Origin: Hylemonella gracilis str. Niagara R
GTDB taxonomy: Bacteria; Pseudomonadota; Gammaproteobacteria; Burkholderiales; Burkholderiaceae_C
NCBI RefSeq assembly: GCF_000600295.1
Contig: NZ_JEMG01000001.1
Coordinates: forward strand, 449,459 to 513,458
Direction: 5' to 3'
Length of the DNA: 64,000 nt
The notes beneath the pieces were generated by a model. The model did not search any database. It was given only the letters and a program-made list of their open reading frames with translations, and was not told the DNA's origin. Shown here one piece after another: positions 52,634-60,199 of the stretch. The translations under genes and the position numbers were made by a program. Positions within the stretch are counted from its first letter, which is position 1. Each line of letters begins with the position of its first letter.

Positions 52634-53604
52634 CTGCGTGGCCCGTAAGCGATGCGTGCGGTGATCGCAGACTGAACATTGGATTTCCGACCAGGCCAGG
52701 GGCGTGACAAGTCCATTTCCTGATCGAGATGCAGTGGCCGCCAGCGTCTGGTGAGAATTGCATGCTTGAAAGCTCGTACGACGATCTCTTTGCCCATGCC
52801 CAGCCTGGCTGAACAGTACGTCAGTCGTTCTCCAAGTGATTGGTGTGCTGGCGTTTGGTCTATTACTGCCAAGATTTCCTCTAGGCAATTCGGATCTTCT
52901 GCCCAATTCATTCCATCGAGCGCCCACATCATCAGATCCGCAAGCCTCCGGGTGAATCGGTTCTCGTTGACTACAATGAATTGAGCCTTGCGGTCTAACC
53001 AATATTGCCTCTCGATGGCCCGAAGGTCTATGGCTCTGTCTGAGCTGTTCGAAAGCTCTTTCGAGTATTTGGCATGGATTGCCAAGTGAGAGCCATCAGC
53101 GAAAGAGACCAGCAGGTCTGTCGTCATAACCCTCGGGCAGTCCCTCGTGATTTGAGGGTGGCGAATACCAAGATCCCTTGCGATCTGTATTGATCCTCTT
53201 GCCGACGGCGTTAGTAAGGAGAATTGCGGATCAAAGTCAAAGGCCTGAAGCGGGAACTGTTCACGGATATCGTTCGGCTTCAGTGACCAGGCCAATAGAA
53301 AATTCAGGAGTTCGAGATCGCTGAGGAGGTGGTGTTGCCGCCCGATTTTCTGGTTGAAAATGAGATGGGAGCGCCCATGGGACTGAAACCCGGTTCGCTC
53401 GATCTGCAGAAATGGCAGATAGTCTGGACCACTCCCTGTCCCACGTCCTTGCTTAATTTTCTGGCGCTGCCACTTCAGTTCGCGTGGCTCCTTCTTGCGT
53501 GCCTGTGCATCGGGCGCGGTCGAAGATTGGGCGTGGCTGCCCACAGGTGAGGTATCCAAGTACATCTCCAGCTTCTTTTTGGCGCAGGCTCCCGCCAGCG
53601 CCAC
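52630..53604 (-). CDS. tnsA: TnsA-type endonuclease of a Tn7-like element
   Basis: The 324-residue product has the TnsA restriction-fold core: SDLELLNFL with the candidate catalytic Glu, REQFPLQAFD, the Asp in MTTDLLVSF (about residue 163) and the lysine in AIHAKYSKELS (about 179). AIERQYWLDRKAQFIVVNEN matches the conserved C-terminal strand. TnsA cuts the 5' strands so that, with TnsB, the element moves by cut-and-paste. GTG 53604 is the longest start; ATG 53565 is plausible. Confidence 0.9.
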   Translation of the reverse strand: MALAGACAKKKLEMYLDTSPVGSHAQSSTAPDAQARKKEPRELKWQRQKIKQGRGTGSGPDYLPFLQIERTGFQSHGRSHLIFNQKIGRQHHLLSDLELLNFLLAWSLKPNDIREQFPLQAFDFDPQFSLLTPSARGSIQIARDLGIRHPQITRDCPRVMTTDLLVSFADGSHLAIHAKYSKELSNSSDRAIDLRAIERQYWLDRKAQFIVVNENRFTRRLADLMMWALDGMNWAEDPNCLEEILAVIDQTPAHQSLGERLTYCSARLGMGKEIVVRAFKHAILTRRWRPLHLDQEMDLSRPWPGRKSNVQSAITARIAYGPRR

Positions 53605-53690
53605 GTGATGGCACTTGACGTCACCGGAAGTTGGAGGGATACTTGTCCCAGGGTCCGAAACCTAAGAGAAGTGCTCACCAGCCTCTCGGC

Positions 53691-53721
53691 AACGCCGTTC
53701 TTTGGAGCGGCGTTTTGTTTT
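53691..53721 (+). terminator. Plus-strand intrinsic terminator upstream of tnsA
   Basis: AACGCCG at 53691-53697 pairs with CGGCGTT at 53708-53714, followed by TTGTTTT. The T run is on the plus strand, but the only gene to its left (tnsA) is on the minus strand. It may be bidirectional for the gp16-like gene, or a relic. Confidence 0.5.
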
Positions 53722-54006
53722 CTACATGGTGTTCTCCACGAGTGAGATAGACGAACTTGCCCCACCCGAACGGGCGCTCTTGGGCCGGAAGAAATCGTCA
53801 TGGCGTGGCGCCGGCCGCAGCCCAAGCGCGACACTAATTCTGTAGCTCTCCCCTCGAGTTGCTTGATTGCGACCACTCAGAACTGCGTAAACGAGCGGCA
53901 GCGAAAATCCTCGGTCGCGCGCCCAGCAGGCAACACTGACCCCGTCCTCTTTGAACTTTTTTCGAACTTCGTCAAGGTCGTTGATCTGCTCGGCTGCGTC
54001 ATACAT
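53722..54006 (-). CDS. BcepMu gp16-like phage-type DNA-binding protein
   Basis: The 94-residue protein has the pattern of the BcepMu gp16 family: EVRKKFKEDGVSVACWARDRG, then FSLPLVYAVLSGRNQATRGES and ISVALGLRP, a small helix-turn-helix. Members sit in the early regulatory region of Mu-like phages. It is divergent from an Xre-type gene with only 49 bases between the starts, an AT-rich region that probably holds both promoters. Confidence 0.78.
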   Translation of the reverse strand: MYDAAEQINDLDEVRKKFKEDGVSVACWARDRGFSLPLVYAVLSGRNQATRGESYRISVALGLRPAPRHDDFFRPKSARSGGASSSISLVENTM

Positions 54007-54055
54007 AATTGAGTGCGATAATATACATTAATGATAATTTTCACAAGGGCCAACA

Positions 54056-54472
54056 GTGGAGCTTGATGACATCGGAATTCGGTTGCGCGCGGAGCGCGAG
54101 CGACTAGGCTTGACGCAAGAACAGTTGGCCGTTGCGGCAGGAGCAAACAAGATCACCGTTTTTCGGTATGAGGGGGGGGCACATCTGCCCACGCTTTCCT
54201 TTCTGGTCGCCGTCGAGGCTGTTGGTGTGGATGTGGGATATGTGTTGGATGGAAAACGGAGCATGGTCGTTTTGGGCCTCGATGACGCAGCTCTGCTGGG
54301 ACGTGCTCTAGCCGTGATCGATGACCTTCTGGACAAGCATCACTTCAGTCCATCCGAAGAAGTACATGGGAGGCTGATATTGCAGGTACTGAAGGATGCT
54401 CATAGCTCAGCCAGCGGCTCCAAGATTCGGATGCAGTCGCTAGACAAGCTGATCGAGGAGTTGACGAAGTGA
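54056..54472 (+). CDS. XRE-family regulator
   Basis: The 138-residue protein has an N-terminal Cro/CI helix-turn-helix (IRLRAERERLGLTQEQLAV, then NKITVFRYEGGAHLPTLSFL) and a helical C-terminus. The start is GTG 54056 with AAGGG upstream. It faces the gp16-like gene, as in a phage-style switch, and its stop overlaps the next gene by four bases (GTGA). It could regulate the plus-strand cluster that follows or the tns operon. Confidence 0.85.
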   Translation: MELDDIGIRLRAERERLGLTQEQLAVAAGANKITVFRYEGGAHLPTLSFLVAVEAVGVDVGYVLDGKRSMVVLGLDDAALLGRALAVIDDLLDKHHFSPSEEVHGRLILQVLKDAHSSASGSKIRMQSLDKLIEELTK

Positions 54473-55239
54473 ACGATCCGTCAGAACCAGAGGATGCGGA
54501 TTCTGCAAAGCTATCCTCAGTTCTGATTGAATTGCGCTCACTTTGGGCCCGGGTGGAAGGTCCGGTAGAGGCCACTCAAGCGCTGGAGCAAGTCCGCGAT
54601 ATTCAGCGGCATGAAATGCAGGAGCAGTACCTAGGCCTGCTCCAGACCCGCTTTACTTGGTGGCAGGTTTTGAGCAGCCCGTGGCATGCGTGGCGCTTCA
54701 ACCGGGAGAGGCGTCGTTTTGATGTTGCGTCCGTTGCCCAGTTGGAAAGAGATGACTGGCATCGCCTGAACCGATTGGTGACTCGGATCGAGTTTGGCCT
54801 GCATGTGGATCGTGCGTCGGCAGATCATCTAAGGCGGTTTTTGAGAGCTAGGGTGCTGACAGCACGCGATGCTTGGCGGCTACTTCATTCTGTCGGCTGC
54901 CGAATTGAGAAGGACTGTCTGGAGCCGGCTCCACTGTCCCTGCCCGTGGCGGCAGTGGGACTGGTAGCTGGAATTTTTCTTAGCTTGATTGCACTCCTCT
55001 TCGCTGTGCAAGTAGCGATCGATTTACTCAGCGACTGCCAATTCAATGCATGTAACGTCTTAGGTGGCAGCATGGTGTGTTCTTGGCTGTTATTCATTGC
55101 GCCAAGCCTGATTTGCTGGACATGGGGGCGACGCGATGCGGCACGTGTCCTGCATGCACTGCTTTCCAGCGATCAAGTTAATTCTTCCGCGTTGTATCAA
55201 GCGATCAAGCGTCCGTTTTTTATGAGGCTTGTTTGGTAA
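54469..55239 (+). CDS. Membrane protein of unknown function
   Basis: The 256-residue protein has a soluble N-terminal part (about 1-155), then two hydrophobic segments (AAVGLVAGIFLSLIALLFAV, about 162-181, and GSMVCSWLLFIAPSLICW, about 200-217) and a short cytoplasmic tail. I do not recognise the family. Its start overlaps the Xre gene, so the two are probably co-expressed. The soluble-domain-plus-two-helix layout is common among membrane effectors of defence systems, which is only suggestive. Confidence 0.6.
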   Translation: MNDPSEPEDADSAKLSSVLIELRSLWARVEGPVEATQALEQVRDIQRHEMQEQYLGLLQTRFTWWQVLSSPWHAWRFNRERRRFDVASVAQLERDDWHRLNRLVTRIEFGLHVDRASADHLRRFLRARVLTARDAWRLLHSVGCRIEKDCLEPAPLSLPVAAVGLVAGIFLSLIALLFAVQVAIDLLSDCQFNACNVLGGSMVCSWLLFIAPSLICWTWGRRDAARVLHALLSSDQVNSSALYQAIKRPFFMRLVW

Positions 55240-55313
55240 TAGCTCTCATGCTTCATATGGGTGCAGCATTCGATGCGTAAGAAATCACTTCTTCTTGAGA
55301 AAAGAGGATAACT

Positions 55314-55766
55314 ATGGACGTCAAAAAAAGACCGCAGTCCACTGGAGCAAGCGAGCAGAATGCGCTGGGGTTTTACCTGCAGTCTGGAGATGTTCGTCTG
55401 GCCTCTTCGCTTAGCCAAGTCCCAAAGGTAGATTTGGTGAACTGGAAGATGTTCCGGGTCCGATGGCCAGATGGAAGAACGACCCGGCACCTGATTGGAA
55501 GAACTGTCCACTCCAACCGCGGTAGGGCTTGCTCAGAGATCAAAACCATAGATCTGGCGACCGGTTCGTTCACGACTAAGTCGGGTCGTCAGTATCTGAT
55601 CCATGGGCCCACCCGGGACGACTTGGATGCTGCGTTCGTCTTCGATCTGTGGGTGCGCGAGTGGAATGTGCAGGCTAGGGAGATAACGCGGCCATTTCTC
55701 CGCTTGTTGCGGAATCGTAATCCATCGCTGCTCGAAAGTCTGTTCGAGGGGCAGTTTCTGCAGTGA
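55314..55766 (+). CDS. Conserved hypothetical protein, unknown function
   Basis: The 150-residue soluble protein has a strand-rich middle (FRVRWPDGRTTRHLIGRTV, TIDLATGSFTTKSGRQYLIHG) and a basic helical C-terminus. AGAGGA lies a few bases before ATG 55314. No family is recognised and no catalytic motif seen. It is the second unit of the plus-strand cluster after the Xre/membrane pair, 74 bases downstream. Confidence 0.6.
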   Translation: MDVKKRPQSTGASEQNALGFYLQSGDVRLASSLSQVPKVDLVNWKMFRVRWPDGRTTRHLIGRTVHSNRGRACSEIKTIDLATGSFTTKSGRQYLIHGPTRDDLDAAFVFDLWVREWNVQAREITRPFLRLLRNRNPSLLESLFEGQFLQ

Positions 55767-55790
55767 CTACATCACTCTAGGCAGACTGGG

Positions 55791-56213
55791 ATGACTGAAG
55801 CGAAGATACTTTTCTTGGACTTCGATGGTGTACTCCACGCGAATTCGGGGCCAGGTGCAAACATGCGTGAATTCGTCTGGTTGCCTATCCTTAAGAGTCT
55901 CATCTCTAGCCATACTGATCTTAGGATTGTGGTCCACGCATCGTATCGACGCACTTCTTCGGCGGAGTTCCTGCGTACACGCCTCGGATTCGGAAAAGAT
56001 ATCTACCTAGGCGTCACGAAACCTACCCTGGATCGATGGCCGTCAATCCAGGAATGGACGAAAGGCCGCCCGTGGGTCAAGTCATTCCGGATATTGGATG
56101 ACCAGGCATTTGAGTTTCCAGAGCCGCCGCCGGCTGAACTGATCTTGTGTGATGGTCGACGAGGACTATCCGAGGCCCGCGTCCAGGACGCACTGCGTGC
56201 GTGGCTAACCTGA
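55791..56213 (+). CDS. HAD-like protein (Swiss-army-knife RNA-repair HAD type)
   Basis: The 140-residue protein has the HAD aspartates in LFLDFDGVLH (about residues 7-16), a threonine/serine-region HASYRRTSS in place of the usual motif II, and PAELILCDGRRGL near the end. Length and motifs fit the small HAD family found fused to or near RNA-repair proteins. A 5'-phosphate or 2',3'-end phosphatase role is possible but not proven. Confidence 0.7.
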   Translation: MTEAKILFLDFDGVLHANSGPGANMREFVWLPILKSLISSHTDLRIVVHASYRRTSSAEFLRTRLGFGKDIYLGVTKPTLDRWPSIQEWTKGRPWVKSFRILDDQAFEFPEPPPAELILCDGRRGLSEARVQDALRAWLT

Positions 56214-56237
56214 AGATCCATATTGGGAGCCAGAAAA

Positions 56238-56510
56238 ATGATCACCGTAGATCCTGATGTGATGGGTGGTCTCCCGTGCTTCGCCGGGACGCGGGTTCCC
56301 ATCGACAACGTTCTCGGCTCGATAGAACAATCCATCGACATGGAGTTCCTGCTTGTGGCTTATTCCTTCCTGACGGAGGAACATATCCAGGCTGCACAGA
56401 TCTACGCGGCCTCACACCCAAGTCGGAGGCCATCAGAACGGCTCAGCAACGCCATGCCTGATGCAAGGCTAGTGAGCGATCTCACGCTTCAACGCATTCA
56501 TCGATCATGA
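56238..56510 (+). CDS. DUF433-family antitoxin-like protein
   Basis: The 90-residue product matches DUF433: MITVDPDVMGGLPCFAGTRV, then DNVLGSIEQSIDMEFLL and LTEEHIQAAQIYA. DUF433 proteins usually act as antitoxins for adjacent PIN-like DUF5615 toxins; none is present here. GGGAG nine bases upstream supports ATG 56238. The stop overlaps the next start (ATGA), so the downstream MbcA-like protein is its coupled partner. Confidence 0.85.
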   Translation: MITVDPDVMGGLPCFAGTRVPIDNVLGSIEQSIDMEFLLVAYSFLTEEHIQAAQIYAASHPSRRPSERLSNAMPDARLVSDLTLQRIHRS

Positions 56511-56722
56511 AAGAACTCTCTGGCGAGCGAGATGACTGGGATGTAGACCAGCCGAAAGCTTTTGCCGAGGAAGTTTTCGGGACCAAGGAGAAATCCCAGA
56601 AGTGGATGCGTACCGAGGTGGTTTCCTTGGGATGCACCAGGCCTATCGACATGATGAGTAATCCTGAAGATCGCAAGTCGGTCGGAGGCGTGCTGGTAAA
56701 AATCCAGGAAGGATTCTCGTGA
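56507..56722 (+). CDS. Short MbcA/ParS-like (DUF2384) toxin-binding domain protein
   Basis: The 71-residue protein resembles the C-terminal half of MbcA/ParS/Xre antitoxins: FAEEVFGTKEKSQKWMRTEV, LGCTRPIDMMSNPED and VGGVLVKIQEGF, the E.A..WL...LGG..P.D.L pattern. The usual N-terminal DNA-binding domain is absent. Family antitoxins block NAD-degrading RES-domain toxins. No RES gene follows; a sirtuin, also an NAD enzyme, starts at the last base of this stop codon. Confidence 0.65.
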   Translation: MKELSGERDDWDVDQPKAFAEEVFGTKEKSQKWMRTEVVSLGCTRPIDMMSNPEDRKSVGGVLVKIQEGFS

Positions 56723-57567
56723 TGGAGACGCCACGCAAGCCTTCGCTCGTTGTTTTCACCGGAGCAGGAATCTCTGCCGAAAGTGGTCTCGCCACCTTCC
56801 GGGATGCGAACGGCCTTTGGAACAGCCACAGGCCCGAAGAACTCGCCAGCATCCAAGCTTGGAGGCGCGATCCGGCGCTGGTACTTGAGTTCTACAACCA
56901 GCGCTGGAAACAACTCCAGACGGTGAAGCCCAACTCCGCCCACTACGCCATCGCGGAGCTGGAGCAGGCCTACGATGTGACCGTGATCACCCAGAATGTG
57001 GATGATTTGCATGAGCGCGCCGGCTCCACAAAGATCGTTCACCTGCACGGCGAATTGATGAAGGTCTGCGAACAGCACGACAAGGGCGCGACCTACCCCT
57101 ATGCAAACCCTCTGAAGGTCGAGGACCTGGGACCCACCGGACGCCAACTGCGTCCGTTCATCGTGTGGTTCGGAGAAGATGTCCCATTGATTCCGGTGGC
57201 ACAAGAGATCGTGTCCAAAGCAGACGTCTTTATCGTCGTTGGCACGTCGTTGAACGTGTACCCGGCAGCGAGCCTGGTCGACGACGCCAGGCGAGCCTCG
57301 CCCAAGTTCCTCGTGAACAAGGAACATTCATTGGGTACCCTGGGCTTGGATCGAAGTGTTTTCGAGGATTGGACGGTTCTGATCGGACCGGCCACAGTGG
57401 GAATGTCTGAGGTCAAGCACTCGCTTCTGACCAAGCGAGGCAAGTCAGACTTGCCAGATCGAACTCGAGCAGCCCAAGACATACTGCAGTACATGCAAGA
57501 TCGAACGCTCTCATTGCCCGTATCCGATGCCGAACTCAAGGGCTGGATCGAGAAAGGGCGAGACTGA
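56722..57567 (+). CDS. Sir2-family NAD-dependent protein (zinc-less sirtuin)
   Basis: The 281-residue sirtuin has the NAD-binding loop TGAGISAESGLATFRD (about residues 13-28), TQNVDDLHERAG with catalytic-site Asn/Asp, the catalytic histidine in VHLHGELM, IVWFGEDVP, and VGTSLNVYPAASLV. The zinc-ribbon region between about 115 and 145 has one cysteine only, so the usual four-Cys site is missing. An extra ~50-residue C-terminal helical tail follows the core. It could deacylate proteins or consume NAD. The start overlaps the MbcA-like stop (TGATG). Confidence 0.87.
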   Translation: METPRKPSLVVFTGAGISAESGLATFRDANGLWNSHRPEELASIQAWRRDPALVLEFYNQRWKQLQTVKPNSAHYAIAELEQAYDVTVITQNVDDLHERAGSTKIVHLHGELMKVCEQHDKGATYPYANPLKVEDLGPTGRQLRPFIVWFGEDVPLIPVAQEIVSKADVFIVVGTSLNVYPAASLVDDARRASPKFLVNKEHSLGTLGLDRSVFEDWTVLIGPATVGMSEVKHSLLTKRGKSDLPDRTRAAQDILQYMQDRTLSLPVSDAELKGWIEKGRD

Positions 57568-57611
57568 ATTGAGCACGAGCTTGAAAAGGCTCCCTCGAAA
57601 AACGCCAGTAC

Positions 57612-58211
57612 ATGAGCAAAGGCATCATCGCACTTGACGCCGACGGCGTGCTTCTTGACTACGGTCTGGCATATGCCAGTGCCTGGCAGAAAGCCTTTGG
57701 TGTGTATCCCCAGGAACGGGATCCATTGGCCTACTGGCCAATGGATCGGTGGCAGGTGGAGCGCCTGGAAGGTGATCGGCTGGCCCAGTTCCGCAGCGCC
57801 TTCGACTCGAACTTCTGGGCGGCTATACCGCCGGTTCCGGGAGCCATCGAAGCGTGTCAGTTGCTCGCAAGCGCGGGTTTCGAATTGGTCTGCGTGACAG
57901 CGCTGCCAGACGAGTTCCGTATGGCGCGCGAGCGCAACCTGCAAGCCCATGGGTTTCCGATCGACATGGTGCACTCGACGGACAACGTTGCAACCCCTGT
58001 GAGCCCAAAGGCTGATACTCTGAATGCGCTCAGGCCGGTCGCATTTGTCGACGACTATTTGCCCTACTTCGTCGGCGTGGATGCCGGCATCCATCGGGCG
58101 CTCATCACGCGCGAGGTGAATGGTTCTCCGAATTCCGGTGAGTTGCTGGCTCATATCGACTCGCGGCACAAAGACCTCTTGGCATTCTCCCGCGCTTGGA
58201 TCGCGCAATGA
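57612..58211 (+). CDS. HAD-superfamily phosphatase
   Basis: The 199-residue HAD protein has motif I LDADGVLLD (about residues 8-16), motif II VTALPDEFR (about 96), a lysine near VSPKAD, and motif IV VAFVDDYLPYF (about 143-153). The layout resembles 5'-nucleotidase-type HAD enzymes; the substrate is unknown. It follows the sirtuin by 44 bases. Confidence 0.8.
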   Translation: MSKGIIALDADGVLLDYGLAYASAWQKAFGVYPQERDPLAYWPMDRWQVERLEGDRLAQFRSAFDSNFWAAIPPVPGAIEACQLLASAGFELVCVTALPDEFRMARERNLQAHGFPIDMVHSTDNVATPVSPKADTLNALRPVAFVDDYLPYFVGVDAGIHRALITREVNGSPNSGELLAHIDSRHKDLLAFSRAWIAQ

Positions 58212-58325
58212 CAATTGTGAATCGCCCGGGTTTGAACTGGCCCCAACGAGACCCCCCGAAGAAGAAACCTGCGTTTTCATGCGAATTCCTGGAAATCTCT
58301 TCACCTATCGGCACCGTCACACAAC

Positions 58326-59144
58326 ATGAAGATTCAGCTTGCGTCCGATCTGCATCTGGAGGTCCTGGTCAAGCAGTCTGGGGGAGATAAAAGCGAACTC
58401 GGCCGCGAGACGATCATTCACCCTGAACCCGGTGCCGATGTATTGGTACTGGCTGGGGACATACATCGCGGCTCACAGGCGGTGAAGCTCTTTGGTGACT
58501 GGCCAGTGCCTGTGATCTACGTGGCCGGCAACCATGAGTTCTATTCTCGGAAGTGGGAACAAACCCGTCTGGAGCTTCGACAGACCTGTGAGGAAGTCGG
58601 CATTCATTTCCTCGATGACGACGAACTCGTGCTCGACGGGGTGCGCTTTCTTGGGACCACACTCTGGACTGACTTTCAGCAGCGCGGGCTTACCCAGGAA
58701 CAGAGCATGCTGGCGGGCAGTCAGCGCCTAGCTGATTTCTATCGGATTGAGACCAGTACGGGCCAACTCACGCCGCAACAGACACTGGAAGCCCATCTGA
58801 TCAGCCGAAAGTGGCTGGAAACAGAATTGGCCAAGCCGTTTGAAGGCAAGACGGTCGTGATCACGCATCATGCGCCGCACCCGCTGAGTGTGCATAGGCG
58901 CTTTGTCGGCGACCCACTCAACGGATGCTTTGTGAGTGACCTCACACCACTCCTGTTTCAAACCGACTTGTGGCTGCACGGGCATTGCCATGACAGCTTT
59001 GACTATCGGGTTGGACGATGCCGGGTGGTATCCAACCCGACGGGGTACATCCAGAATGGCCCTGAGATTCAGAAATCGGATGACATGGGAGATGCTGTGT
59101 TTGAGAATTCGGCTTGGAATCCGAATCTGCTGATCAGCATCTAA
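58326..59144 (+). CDS. Calcineurin-like metallophosphoesterase
   Basis: The 272-residue protein has the two-metal site: LASDLHLE (about residues 5-12), LAGDIHRG (about 42-49), VAGNHEFY (about 66-73), TVVITHHAPHP (about 178-188) and LHGHCHDSFDYRVG (about 216-229). Such enzymes cleave phosphodiesters or nucleotides. It lies 114 bases after the HAD gene; the short stretch between shows only a possible, unsupported small reading frame. Confidence 0.87.
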   Translation: MKIQLASDLHLEVLVKQSGGDKSELGRETIIHPEPGADVLVLAGDIHRGSQAVKLFGDWPVPVIYVAGNHEFYSRKWEQTRLELRQTCEEVGIHFLDDDELVLDGVRFLGTTLWTDFQQRGLTQEQSMLAGSQRLADFYRIETSTGQLTPQQTLEAHLISRKWLETELAKPFEGKTVVITHHAPHPLSVHRRFVGDPLNGCFVSDLTPLLFQTDLWLHGHCHDSFDYRVGRCRVVSNPTGYIQNGPEIQKSDDMGDAVFENSAWNPNLLISI

Positions 59145-59165
59145 CCCACCAGCGCGAGGATCATC

Positions 59166-60068
59166 ATGCACCTTGGAATCGACAAAACAACAGGGTTTGT
59201 CTATGAGGGAGTCGATCAACCCATCCATCCTATTGCTACCAACCCCTACATCACTCGTGCCGTACTGATTGAGGGCGAGGTAGATTGGAAAAGTCTCGCC
59301 TCAACCATCTCTGACACCCAAAAAGCCAAGATCTTTCGCGAAGACACCTTCGATCCAGTGACTCGAACCCGCCGCGGTCGGCTCTATACCCCGTCAGGAT
59401 CCGGGCAGTACGTTGTTACCCCACATCCCTCTGATCGCCCGGCGGTATCTGGATATCACCTAAGCGGAATTGTTCCAAAGCAACTGATCACATACTTCGG
59501 TTGCAGCCAGCTACTCAGCAGTCCCAGGCGCGGTCAAGGCATGAAGCTCGTTCTGGGCACCGAATCTGCCTATTCCATCTGGCGCATCGTCCAAACGGAG
59601 ATGCTGACGGATCGAAGCATCCTGATTACATTGAAGTCTTTGAGCGCATTCGGAATCCTACCGGAGCTCGACTTAGAAAAAATCGATCCAACCCATCGAG
59701 AAGCTGTAAAACAGGCGATGGACCGAACATTGGATTCGGCATTCAGAGAGACTCCAATATCAGTGATTGACCAGTGCAGAAATGCCATCTCGGTGACGTT
59801 GGCGCGGTGGATCGCACAAGAAAAATCAGATACATCAATCCTCTCGAAGGACCTTGGAGAGGTTGCGAAAGCTGCTCTTGGGCTGTCAAGTCCAATGACC
59901 GCAGCAGGGCGCTTGGCGGAAGTAGTGGCCAAGCTTCACTCAAGGGGGAAAGGAAACGAACAGCACGCGAGAGATTTACGAGTTCCAACCGAGGAAGACG
60001 CTCAACTCGCTTTGGACGCGTTTGGATTTCTGCTACGGGATATCGGCTGGGCGAAATCAGGCGAATAA
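59166..60068 (+). CDS. Unknown protein with possible HEPN/Abi_C-like C-terminus
   Basis: The 300-residue protein has no recognised N-terminal domain. Its C-terminal ~110 residues look like a helical HEPN bundle: DQCRNAISVTLARWIAQ, DLGEVAKAALGL, AAGRLAEVVAKLHSRGKGNEQHARD, then a final helix ending LRDIGW. The R-x6-H in SRGKGNEQH resembles the HEPN R-x(4-6)-H RNase motif, and the layout resembles the Abi C-terminal family. It is the last gene of the plus-strand cluster. Assignment needs profile confirmation. Confidence 0.55.
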   Translation: MHLGIDKTTGFVYEGVDQPIHPIATNPYITRAVLIEGEVDWKSLASTISDTQKAKIFREDTFDPVTRTRRGRLYTPSGSGQYVVTPHPSDRPAVSGYHLSGIVPKQLITYFGCSQLLSSPRRGQGMKLVLGTESAYSIWRIVQTEMLTDRSILITLKSLSAFGILPELDLEKIDPTHREAVKQAMDRTLDSAFRETPISVIDQCRNAISVTLARWIAQEKSDTSILSKDLGEVAKAALGLSSPMTAAGRLAEVVAKLHSRGKGNEQHARDLRVPTEEDAQLALDAFGFLLRDIGWAKSGE

Positions 60069-60199
60069 ATGAAATAGTCGCTTGTCGTCCGCGTCCTGAA
60101 TTCCAATTGAGAAAAGCACATTTGATGTGTCAGCCTTTAGTCGACGTCAATCAATCGAACGGCTGTTGTGCAGCGATTGCAGACCCATACCTCGCTGCA

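Noticed and set aside
46509-53604. CRISPR-associated transposon (Cas-guided) assignment
   Set aside because: No Cas gene and no repeat-spacer array were found, so the Tn7-like module is reported without guide RNA.
58208-58400. Small reading frame between the HAD and metallophosphoesterase genes
   Set aside because: It runs into the metallophosphoesterase in another frame and has no ribosome site.
60121-60170. Right end of the Tn7-like element, from a CAGCCTTT-like match to the left repeats
   Set aside because: The match is short and in the same orientation as the left copies; a true opposite end should be inverted.
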